DNA of 64,000 bases from an uncultured Bacteroidales bacterium. Lineage in GTDB: Bacteria; Bacteroidota; Bacteroidia; Bacteroidales; UBA932. Each line of letters starts with the position of its first letter. The first letter of the stretch is position 1. The notes below the pieces were generated by a model that was given only the letters and a program-made list of their open reading frames with translations, was not told where the DNA came from and searched no databases. Shown in pieces: positions 1-6,212 of the stretch. The DNA lies in assembly GCA_947168525.1 (NCBI GenBank), contig CAMVMG010000001.1, forward strand, positions 372,001 to 436,000, written 5' to 3'. The translations under genes and the position numbers were made by a program.

Positions 1-336
1 GGCCGGGGCAAATACATCCTGCTGGACCACTGGGCTTCCTGGTGCGTTCCCTGCAAAGCCGAGATTCCCTACGTCCGAAAGGCGTGGGAAGCGTTCCACG
101 GCAACCGCTTCGAGGTGGTCAGCATTGCGGTGAGCGACAAACGGGAAGATACCGTTCGGGCGCTGCAGGAACTGGAAATGCCCTGGCCCCAGATCCTGGA
201 CGGGAAACGGATCCCTGCCGAGCTCTATGGCGTGAATGCCATTCCGCACCTGATTCTCTTCGGCCCGGACGGCACCATACTCCGGCGGGGGCTCCGCGGC
301 GAGGAAATCTATGCGGCTCTGGAGGAACTTCTGTAA
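1..336 (+). CDS. thioredoxin-like TlpA/ResA-family protein, C-terminal part
   Basis: The gene is cut by the left edge, so its N-terminus is missing. The visible 111 residues form most of a thioredoxin fold. They contain the redox motif WCVPC followed by KAEIP near the start, a central beta strand (FEVVSIAVSD), and the cis-proline loop region NAIPHLILF, and they end in a typical C-terminal helix. This is the layout of TlpA/ResA-type thiol-disulfide reductases, which in Bacteroidetes are usually exported and anchored in the periplasm. The partner and the exact role (cytochrome maturation, disulfide reduction) cannot be told from the fragment. Both redox cysteines are present, so the domain should be active. 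Confidence 0.85.
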   Translation, partial: GRGKYILLDHWASWCVPCKAEIPYVRKAWEAFHGNRFEVVSIAVSDKREDTVRALQELEMPWPQILDGKRIPAELYGVNAIPHLILFGPDGTILRRGLRGEEIYAALEELL

Positions 337-359
337 GGTTCCCCGTTCCCGGAGTGCGT

Positions 360-391
360 ATTGCAAAGATGACTGAAATAAACTACATTTG
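360..391 (+). promoter_or_regulatory. promoter of the lipoprotein gene
   Basis: A Bacteroidetes -7 element TACATTTG lies at 384-391 with a weak -33 element ATTG at 360-363, 20 bases upstream. The -7 element sits about 24 bases before the ATG at 416. This argues for that start over an in-frame ATG at 389, which falls inside the promoter element itself. Confidence 0.55.
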
Positions 392-415
392 CCACTGAAA
401 TATAAACAGACTGCC

Positions 416-835
416 ATGAAACGAATCCTCATCGTCCTTTCCGCACTTTTGCTTGCCGTGTGCGGATGCTCCCCGAAAATCTCCAGCAATATGGTCATTG
501 CGGCAGATTCCATCCCCGCCAGCCATCCGGACTATGCCGTCATCTATTTCTACCGCACCGGCAATTTCGTCCGTACCCCCTACGATGTGCATCTGGGAGA
601 CGAGGTGGTGTACCGTTCCAAGAACAACACCAAGGCGGCCGTGAAGGTGGAGAAACCCGGCACCTACGAAATCTGGGGCAAGACGGAAACCCGCGAGAAC
701 ATTTCCCTGAACGTGGAAATGGGCAAGGAATACTACGTGAAAACCTTTTGCCACTTCGGGGTAGCCGTCTGGCGTCCCTCCATCGAGCAGGTCACCCCCG
801 AGGTGGGCCGGTCCGAGTGGGATTCCATTCGGTAA
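416..835 (+). CDS. small lipoprotein, DUF2846-like
   Basis: 139 residues. The N-terminus is a lipoprotein signal with cysteines at the end of the hydrophobic stretch (LLAVCGC). The mature part has a pattern like DUF2846 proteins: an initial strand AVIYFYR, a short segment giving the 'value' (DVHLGDEVVYRS), a turn PGTYEIW, and late in the protein a KEYYVKTF strand. Such domains form small beta-sandwich lipoproteins of unknown function. The ATG at 416 is chosen because the signal peptide starts there and a promoter element covers the earlier ATG. The gene converges with the regulator on the other strand. The family link is by pattern only and should be treated as tentative. Confidence 0.65.
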   Translation: MKRILIVLSALLLAVCGCSPKISSNMVIAADSIPASHPDYAVIYFYRTGNFVRTPYDVHLGDEVVYRSKNNTKAAVKVEKPGTYEIWGKTETRENISLNVEMGKEYYVKTFCHFGVAVWRPSIEQVTPEVGRSEWDSIR

Positions 836-881
836 CTCCACGTTCGCTTCCAACGTCCACGGCAAAGAATCTTTCCTCTTT

Positions 882-2081
882 CTACTCCAGGATGCCCCGC
901 CTGCTTATTTCTGTCGAGAACGCCGCGGCATTGTGCACATCGAACTTGGCATACAGCCGTTTGCGGTACCAGAGAACCGTGTTCACGCCCAGATGGACCG
1001 CTTCGGCGATCTCCTTGGTACTCTTGCCCTCCACGAGCAGCCGGGCGATGGCTTTTTCCCGGTCGTTGAGATCCACCTGTTCTTCCGCTGCCGCCGGCCG
1101 CAGTTCCTCGATGGTCTCGTCCAGTACGGCCGATGTCTCCGTCAACTCCTGGCTGGTAAGCCTGAGCCGCCGAATCAGGAGCGTTCCGCCGATGGAAAGA
1201 AGAAGAACAAGGAATGCGGCTATTGCCAGCATCCGGGCATTGCGGTAAAGGTCCTTGTGCGCGGCATTCATGATGGCAAGGGTATCAGCCCGGGCAAAAG
1301 ACTCCTCCCGGGCGTGTTGCCCGAAATATGCCTCGGCCTGGGTCAGGTACTCCAGGGCCTTGGCGGTTTTTCCGGATTCGTGATACCATCGGCCCAGGCC
1401 GTACATGGCATTGGCGATGATAAGGGAATCGCCGGACTGCAGGGCGAAATCCAGGGCCTTTTCATACGCCGGTCTGGCCGTTTTCAAGTCGCCGATGTCC
1501 GTATAGACCTCGCCGATGTTCCGGTGCAGCGTGGAGCAGTCTTCCCACCAGCCCCATTTTTCGAAGACGGCTCCGGCTTTTCCGTAGTAATGAGCGAACT
1601 GTTCCAGGGAGTCCTGCGCCGCGTAGAAATTGCCGAGGGTTCCCCACAGACGCGCCTGGTTGGCTTCCAGGTCGTGCGGGTCCGGGTCGGCCCAGGACGC
1701 TTCCATTTCCTGCAGCACAGCCTCTGCGCGGCTGTAGTGGACCCGTGCGCTGTCGTAGCGCTCCGAGGCCCAGAAGCACTGGCCGATCAGGATGGACATG
1801 TCGAAAACCGTATTCCGCCCGCCCAGCTGCCGGCCGAGCTCCATCGCCTGCCGGGCATAATAGACGCTTTTTGCGCCATCCAGCTGCAGGTAGCCCCAGG
1901 CCAGTTCCCGGCAGGTTTGGGCATACGCGATCTTTTCCTCGTCCGATGCGCCCAAAAGCCGGTCCGGCGTGTAGCGCGCCGTGACCCGCTCCAGCGAGTC
2001 CAGATTATGCCCGCGGTGGTCGCCGTAGCCTCGGGCAAGCAGCGGCAGGAACAAGATGAGCAGGGACAGGAACTTCTTCAT
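882..2081 (-). CDS. TPR-containing membrane regulator with C-terminal LuxR-type HTH
   Basis: 399 residues. There is a signal peptide (MKKFLSLLILFLPLLARG), then about 270 residues of helical TPR-like repeats rich in A, Y, L and E, a transmembrane segment (AFLVLLLSIGGTLLI) and a C-terminal helix-turn-helix of the LuxR/GerE type starting LNDREKAIARLL. The architecture (periplasmic TPR sensor, one membrane span, cytoplasmic HTH) is common in Bacteroidetes and suggests a one-component regulator that senses an envelope signal. The recognition helix reads NTVLWYRKRL, unlike the usual TVKxHRxNI, and matches the small HTH protein at 4606-4827. The start at 2081 is chosen because of the signal peptide and because a -7 promoter element ends five bases before it. 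Confidence 0.8.
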   Translation of the reverse strand: MKKFLSLLILFLPLLARGYGDHRGHNLDSLERVTARYTPDRLLGASDEEKIAYAQTCRELAWGYLQLDGAKSVYYARQAMELGRQLGGRNTVFDMSILIGQCFWASERYDSARVHYSRAEAVLQEMEASWADPDPHDLEANQARLWGTLGNFYAAQDSLEQFAHYYGKAGAVFEKWGWWEDCSTLHRNIGEVYTDIGDLKTARPAYEKALDFALQSGDSLIIANAMYGLGRWYHESGKTAKALEYLTQAEAYFGQHAREESFARADTLAIMNAAHKDLYRNARMLAIAAFLVLLLSIGGTLLIRRLRLTSQELTETSAVLDETIEELRPAAAEEQVDLNDREKAIARLLVEGKSTKEIAEAVHLGVNTVLWYRKRLYAKFDVHNAAAFSTEISRRGILE

Positions 2082-2086
2082 AATCG

Positions 2087-2094
2087 CAAAGATA
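2087..2094 (-). promoter_or_regulatory. -7 promoter element of the TPR-LuxR gene
   Basis: On the minus strand TATCTTTG is followed by only five bases before the ATG. A transcript starting at the usual distance would be leaderless or nearly so. No clear -33 TTTG is visible. Confidence 0.55.
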
Positions 2095-2130
2095 ATGATT
2101 CTTTGCAATTTCCCGTAACACCCGCCGGAA

Positions 2131-3144
2131 CTATTTGAAAAGGTCGGGCCGGATCTGGATGTCCCAGTCGTGGTAGTCCAGGTCGAAGCGGGTGACGATG
2201 AAACCGCCGCCCTCCTCGGCATCCTGGCGCAGGACCAGGCCGGTCTCCTGATCAACCCAGACCACATAGCCGCCGTAGCCGAATAGGTTGGTGCCGCGGA
2301 AGTCAAACACCCAGCACGTCCGGCCGCAGACAGTCTCGTCTCCCCGGTAATAGCGCTTCAGGTGATTCTGGTTACCCCCGGTCATGCGGATGCGCTGCAT
2401 GATGGTGCCCGACTGTAGCGTGTCGTCCCCGCCCGGGTCGCGCCCGAAACCGGCCGGCTCGATACCATAAAGCGCCATGGCCAGGGAACGGGGCGCGTAA
2501 GACTCGAAATGCGAGATGCCGTCATGCCTGTTTTCCGGCACGATCTCGTTCCCGTCGCCGTAATACATTACGTAATAGCCATCCGGGTGCAGGCCGCCGC
2601 TGTAGCCCAGCTTGGTCTGGAAATCGAACATACTGATGAGGTCCTCCATGCCGTTGTACCCGTCCTCGGATTCGAAGCATTCCGACTGGACAAACGTCTC
2701 GCCGATGCAGGAATACGTTTCCATGCTGTCCCAGCGCCAGTCCTCCCGGAACGAGTGGTAGATAATGCTGTAGTTGGTCTGAGGCAACCGGAGTTCGTAG
2801 CGCCCGGTCCACTCCGGTGTGTCTTCGGGCTTCTCCGTCTTTCCGGGCCGGCGGGCCGGGGAGCCCAGGAGCACGTGGACGAGCAGTTTGGAAGACTGGC
2901 CTCCGCGCAGCGAAAGGCGGATCGTAGCGTCGCCGCTCTTCAGGCCTTTGATTGTCAGCTTAAGGCCATCCTGGGACGCCTGCACGAATTCCTGCCCGTC
3001 TTCCACGGAGAACCCGACGAGATGCGTCCCGGCCGCACAATAGGAGAAAGTCTGGCCCACCAGCAGGTCGATCTCGCTGACCGGCTGCGCCGCCAGCGAC
3101 AGTGTGGAGGCCAGCATGGCCCATAACAGAATGATCTTTTTCAT
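2131..3144 (-). CDS. exported protein of unknown function
   Basis: 337 residues with a cleavable signal peptide (MKKIILLWAMLASTLSLAAQ). The N-terminal 80 residues look like a small beta-sandwich (repeated alternating strands, ending LLVHVLLG). A linker rich in P, K and E follows, then a domain of about 230 residues rich in Y, W, G and D that ends with strands such as YGGYVVWVDQETGLVLRQD. This ending resembles the beta-sheet of LolA/DUF4412-like periplasmic proteins, but I do not recognise the family with confidence. It follows the OmpA/zinc-ribbon gene with a single base between the stop and this ATG, so the two are almost certainly co-transcribed and translationally coupled. Confidence 0.7.
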   Translation of the reverse strand: MKKIILLWAMLASTLSLAAQPVSEIDLLVGQTFSYCAAGTHLVGFSVEDGQEFVQASQDGLKLTIKGLKSGDATIRLSLRGGQSSKLLVHVLLGSPARRPGKTEKPEDTPEWTGRYELRLPQTNYSIIYHSFREDWRWDSMETYSCIGETFVQSECFESEDGYNGMEDLISMFDFQTKLGYSGGLHPDGYYVMYYGDGNEIVPENRHDGISHFESYAPRSLAMALYGIEPAGFGRDPGGDDTLQSGTIMQRIRMTGGNQNHLKRYYRGDETVCGRTCWVFDFRGTNLFGYGGYVVWVDQETGLVLRQDAEEGGGFIVTRFDLDYHDWDIQIRPDLFK

Positions 3145-3145
3145 G

Positions 3146-4585
3146 TCACTTCCTGATGAATTCAACTCTGCGGTTCTTGGCTCGGCCTTCGTCGGTGGCA
3201 TTGTCGGCAATCGGCTCGTGGGAGCCTTTGCCCACGGCGCGGAGGTTGAACGGATCCACGCCCTTCGCCTCGAGCGCCTTCACCACGGCCTCGGCACGCT
3301 CCTGTGAGAGCGGGTCGTTGACGGCGTCGGAGCCCTGGCTGTCGGTATGGCCCTGGACCTCGAAACGGGCGGTCGGGTTGGCCTTCATGTACTCGGCGAC
3401 CTTGTCGATCTCCGGCTCGGACTCCGGCTTGATCGTGGCCTTGCCGGTGTCGAAGAGGATGTTGTTGGTCACGAACTTGCCGGTCTGGGCGATGGCCTGC
3501 TCCACGGCCTTGGCAGCCTCGGAGAGGTTGGTCGTCTCGCGCTCGTAGAGCTCCTTGGCACCGGCGCAGAGGAGCACGTTGGTGAAGCCTTTATACTTGT
3601 AATCGCCGTTGCTCCAGAACTTGAAGCGCTCAGGAGCCTGTACGTTCGGCAGGTTGACCACGCGGTTGTCATTGATGTAGATCTTGAGTGCGCGCTTGTT
3701 GAACGACACGGCGAAATGGTTCCACTGGCCCACTTTGATGTAAGACTTAATATCATTCCAATCTAAGCTTCCTGATACAGAATCATCGCTGTTAGGTTTT
3801 TTAAAATCGTATTGTATCCAGTAATCAGGATTCCAGGAGCGGTATGCAAACTCGAATCGTCCAACCCGGTCATTCAGACCCATATCAAAGATCAGTTCCA
3901 TGCTGGATTGGCCAAGATCTCCCTGCTTGCTGCAGAAATAATCCCACTCGAGGGTGAAGACATCAGGCAGATAGGACTTCATGTTCTCCATCAGCGGCTC
4001 CACGAAATTGTAGTCTGTCGTGTAACTCAGATACTTCTGGCCGTTGATAACCGCCGTCTCGGCATTGCCCTCCCGCTGGATGTCCCACTTGGACGGGAAC
4101 TCGCCCACCTGCTCGTTCTTGAAGTCGTCCTGGAAGAGGACGACGCTGCCGCGCAAGAAGTCGCTTTTGACCGTCTCTGAGGTGGCGCTGGCTACATCAG
4201 ACTGCGGGGCGCCGCATTCTTCGCAGAACTTGCCGGTATTGCCTTTGTGGCCGCACTCGGGGCAGTCCCAGGTGGCGACTACGCCGGTCGGCTGCTTCGC
4301 GCCGCACTCTTCGCAGAATTTGCCGGTGTTGACCGTGCCGCATTCGGGGCAGGTCCATTGGGATGCCCGGTCGCCGCCGGGCATGACGGAAGGGTCGGAC
4401 TTCTGCTTTTTGCCTTTGCCGACATTGCCGTTCAGGATGTCGTTGACACCCTTCTCGACCTTGTTGCCGATGTTGTTCTCTGCGGCGTTCTTGGCACGCT
4501 GGCCGAGGCGCTCCAGGAGGCTCTGGGCGTTCGCGCTCGCGCACGTGAGCGCGAAAGCAGTAAGGAGTAGTGCGATTTTTTTCAT
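3146..4585 (-). CDS. OmpA-family protein with two zinc ribbons and a LamG-like region
   Basis: 479 residues. In order: signal peptide (1-20); a charged helical stretch with LGQRAKNAAENNIG; two zinc ribbons with CPECG...CEECG spacing (C79/C82/C91/C94 and C108/C111/C121/C124); a lectin-like beta-sandwich about 150-350 (SVVLFQDDFKNE, GQWNHFAVSFN, LKIYINDNRVV); and a C-terminal OmpA peptidoglycan-binding domain (NILFDTGKATIKPES, GHTDSQG, NRRVEFIRK). The last domain should hold the protein to the cell wall. The ribbons are unusual in an exported protein. A patch around 3735-3865 is clearly more AT-rich than the rest of the gene. The first gene of the row is the small HTH protein upstream; the exported protein follows one base after this stop. 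Confidence 0.85.
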   Translation of the reverse strand: MKKIALLLTAFALTCASANAQSLLERLGQRAKNAAENNIGNKVEKGVNDILNGNVGKGKKQKSDPSVMPGGDRASQWTCPECGTVNTGKFCEECGAKQPTGVVATWDCPECGHKGNTGKFCEECGAPQSDVASATSETVKSDFLRGSVVLFQDDFKNEQVGEFPSKWDIQREGNAETAVINGQKYLSYTTDYNFVEPLMENMKSYLPDVFTLEWDYFCSKQGDLGQSSMELIFDMGLNDRVGRFEFAYRSWNPDYWIQYDFKKPNSDDSVSGSLDWNDIKSYIKVGQWNHFAVSFNKRALKIYINDNRVVNLPNVQAPERFKFWSNGDYKYKGFTNVLLCAGAKELYERETTNLSEAAKAVEQAIAQTGKFVTNNILFDTGKATIKPESEPEIDKVAEYMKANPTARFEVQGHTDSQGSDAVNDPLSQERAEAVVKALEAKGVDPFNLRAVGKGSHEPIADNATDEGRAKNRRVEFIRK

Positions 4586-4605
4586 ATCCGTAACGTTTTG
4601 GGGTG

Positions 4606-4827
4606 TTAATCGATGAGGTGCAGTTCTCCGGCCCTGTGGACCAGCTCCGCCATGTTGTGGACCCGGAACTTGCTGTGAAGCCGTTTCCGGTACCACATGA
4701 TGGTGGGCGGTTTGAGGCCGAGCGACTCGGCAATCTTATTGGTGGACTGGCCTGCAGCGATCAGTCGGAGAATGGCGACTTCCTGCTTTGTCAGGGAAAT
4801 GGGGGCGGTGGCTTCATCGTGTTCCAT
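4606..4827 (-). CDS. stand-alone LuxR-type helix-turn-helix protein
   Basis: 73 residues, essentially only a GerE/LuxR DNA-binding domain: TKQEVAILRLIAAGQS, then helices ending in PTIMWYRKRLHSKF and VHNMAELV. There is no receiver or sensor domain, so it is either a constitutive DNA-binding factor or works through a partner. The recognition region WYRKRL..KF.VHN is the same as in the larger TPR-LuxR protein at 882-2081, which suggests related target sites. A longer frame reaches to 4914, but a -7 element lies at 4852-4859, so the ATG at 4827 is preferred. It lies 20 bases upstream of the OmpA/zinc-ribbon gene, which it may control. Confidence 0.8.
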   Translation of the reverse strand: MEHDEATAPISLTKQEVAILRLIAAGQSTNKIAESLGLKPPTIMWYRKRLHSKFRVHNMAELVHRAGELHLID

Positions 4828-4851
4828 AAGGCGCGTTTTAATAAACCACCA

Positions 4852-4859
4852 CAAAAATA
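4852..4859 (-). promoter_or_regulatory. -7 element for the small HTH / OmpA row
   Basis: TATTTTTG on the minus strand, 24 bases before the ATG at 4827. It excludes the longer upstream start and gives a single promoter for the three-gene row 4827-2131. Confidence 0.5.
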
Positions 4860-4960
4860 TACAAAATAAATCCGAAAAACACCACACGTTTATGTGGAAA
4901 TGCCTTGGAATCATCTAAAAACCTACAGAATACCACAGCTTTTCCACCAACTTCCACCGC

Positions 4961-4980
4961 GCCCGCCCGAGGCGGGCTTT
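4961..4980. repeat. short GC-rich hairpin in the 4828-5139 intergenic region
   Basis: A 7-bp perfect stem (GCCCGCC / GGCGGGC) with a 3-base loop, followed by TTT on the plus strand. Nothing transcribed toward it is visible on either strand, so a terminator role is not obvious; it may be left from a lost neighbour. Confidence 0.4.
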
Positions 4981-5042
4981 GCATAGCTTACCAAAAAGTG
5001 CGTGCTCAAGCAAGTTTGACACACTAATATTCGCAAGGTGTC

Positions 5043-5073
5043 TTTGTGCGCCCACTGATTATTTGTATTTTTG
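5043..5073 (+). promoter_or_regulatory. promoter of the ORF6N gene
   Basis: TTTG at 5043-5046 and TATTTTTG at 5066-5073 are separated by 19 bases, a full match to the Bacteroidetes -33/-7 consensus. Transcription would start around 5078, just before the palindromic operator. Confidence 0.7.
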
Positions 5074-5084
5074 TAAAACGGAAA

Positions 5085-5111
5085 CTTGAAGTCGCAAAAT
5101 GCGACATCAAG
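5085..5111. promoter_or_regulatory. 27-bp palindromic operator upstream of the ORF6N gene
   Basis: CTTGA, one base, GTCGCA, AAA, TGCGAC, one base, TCAAG: every paired base is complementary except the A/A pair flanking the inner arms. It lies directly after the predicted transcription start, where a bound repressor would block transcription. Its 15-base core recurs inside the coding region (5366-5382). Confidence 0.65.
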
Positions 5112-5139
5112 ATGGAAAGACCTGATTATTGAACTGATT

Positions 5140-5702
5140 ATGAGCGAAGAATTGAAGGTGTTAAACTCTGGGGCGGTCATCATTGACCAGCCCGTCGAGA
5201 AGATGATTTATTCCATTCGTGGAGTCCAGGTCATTCTTGATCAGGACCTTGCGAGACTATATGGAGTGGAAACCAGGCGACTCAACGAGCAGGTTAAGCG
5301 CAATATCAGCCGCTTCCCGGAAGACTTCATGTTTCAGCTCGGCAAACAAGAGTTCGACAATTTGCGGTCGCAAAATGCGACCACAAACTGGAGCATGCGT
5401 CGTAGTCTTCCTTACGCCTTCACCGAACTCGGTGTCTCTATGCTCAGCAGCGCCCTGCCGGAGTGAAGGCTACCATTTATACCAAGCAAATCTCCTCTAA
5501 GCTCCAGCTCGACCTGACCCGGCATAACGCCCAGTATGCACCCATAGACGTCAAGCCCTTCAACAAGGCGCACGACAGATTCCTTATCATCGACGACAAG
5601 GTCTATCACATCGGTGCATCGCTCAAAGACCTCGGTAAGAAATGGTTTGCGTTTTCGCTGATGAATGACATAGCGCCTGCGGAGCTGATTGCAAAGGTGT
5701 AG
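5140..5702 (+). pseudogene. ORF6N-domain DNA-binding protein, broken by an internal deletion
   Basis: The first part (5140-5466) encodes a clear ORF6N domain: MIYSIRGVQVILDQDLARLYG, RRLNEQVKRN, RFPEDFMFQL and LPYAFTELGVSML. It then stops at TGA. A second frame from about 5463 continues with the C-terminal half of the same family (ATIYTKQISSKLQLDL, HDRFLIIDDKVYHIGASL, LGKKWFAF). Intact relatives are roughly 300 residues, while the two parts together give about 190, so a central stretch of about a hundred codons has been deleted and the frame changed at 5455-5466. ORF6N proteins are common on mobile elements and in phage-derived regions. The promoter and operator are still intact, so a truncated DNA-binding domain may still be made. 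Confidence 0.8.
5366..5382. promoter_or_regulatory. second copy of the operator core inside the ORF6N coding region
   Basis: A 17-bp palindrome GGTCGCAAAATGCGACC repeats the 15-base core of the upstream operator exactly. It encodes the family-conserved RSQNAT stretch, so it could be a chance effect of coding, but an exact repeat of the operator core fits a second binding site. Confidence 0.45.
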
Positions 5703-5805
5703 GATCTGCGTAAGTCTCACAAAGGTAAAAATAACACAAACCTAGCGCATTATGTCCAAATCTGTGTCTATTGTTTTGTAATCGCTTGATTGTCAAGCTA
5801 TACTG

Positions 5806-5892
5806 CGGTGAGTGAGGGATTCGAACCCCCGTTGCGCTCGCACGCAAACCTGTTTTCGAGGCAGGCTCCTTCAACCACTCGGACAACTCACC
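5806..5892 (-). tRNA. tRNA-Ser (CGA)
   Basis: 87 bases on the minus strand with a 7-bp acceptor stem (GGTGAGT / ACTCACC), discriminator G, a long variable arm typical of class II tRNAs and the T-arm GGTTCGAATCC. The anticodon loop reads CTCGAAA, anticodon CGA, serine. The anticodon stem closes with a C-A mismatch. CCA is not encoded. Confidence 0.93.
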
Positions 5893-5904
5893 TTAGCGGG
5901 GCTG

Positions 5905-5935
5905 CAAAGATACAAAATAAATTTGACTCTGCAAC
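5905..5935 (-). promoter_or_regulatory. tRNA-Ser promoter
   Basis: TATCTTTG (5905-5912) with GTTG at 5932-5935 in the -33 position, 19 bases apart, 12 bases upstream of the tRNA. Confidence 0.6.
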
Positions 5936-5941
5936 AGCCCT

Positions 5942-6127
5942 TTACTTGAACCATTCGGTGAGATGGTTTTTGGCGTAAAGGTAATACACCAGAAGGCCGA
6001 TCCAGCTTGTTAAAAGCACTATGACAGCAGTGATGATTTTTCCTCCGGTGGAGATGGGCTTCTTGATAATGTCAAGAACGGCAAGGACGGACAGGACGAT
6101 ACCTGCAATGTAAATGATGGATCCCAT
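5942..6127 (-). CDS. small two-helix membrane protein, PLDc_N-like
   Basis: 61 residues with two hydrophobic segments (IIYIAGIVLSVLAVLDII and IITAVIVLLTSWIGLLVYYL) joined by a short KKPISTGGK turn. The order 'L.V.DI.....K......L...IG..VYY.' resembles the PLDc_N (phospholipase D N-terminal-like) family of small membrane proteins, whose function is unknown. It has its own promoter and is monocistronic. The similarity is by pattern and the call is moderate, but the length, start and promoter support a real gene. Confidence 0.65.
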   Translation of the reverse strand: MGSIIYIAGIVLSVLAVLDIIKKPISTGGKIITAVIVLLTSWIGLLVYYLYAKNHLTEWFK

Positions 6128-6153
6128 TGTTTTTCGTTTTATGTTTTAACTTT

Positions 6154-6184
6154 CAAATATACGAATTTACGACGAATTATCAAA
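6154..6184 (-). promoter_or_regulatory. promoter of the small membrane protein gene
   Basis: TATATTTG (6154-6161) and TTTG (6181-6184) on the minus strand, 19 bases apart, full consensus match. Confidence 0.65.
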
Positions 6185-6212
6185 AAAAACGGCTTCACGC
6201 CACAGCGGCTGG

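Noticed and set aside
5085..5111. Terminator or tRNA-like hairpin
   Set aside because: There is no T-run and no gene ends before it; its position after a consensus promoter fits an operator much better.
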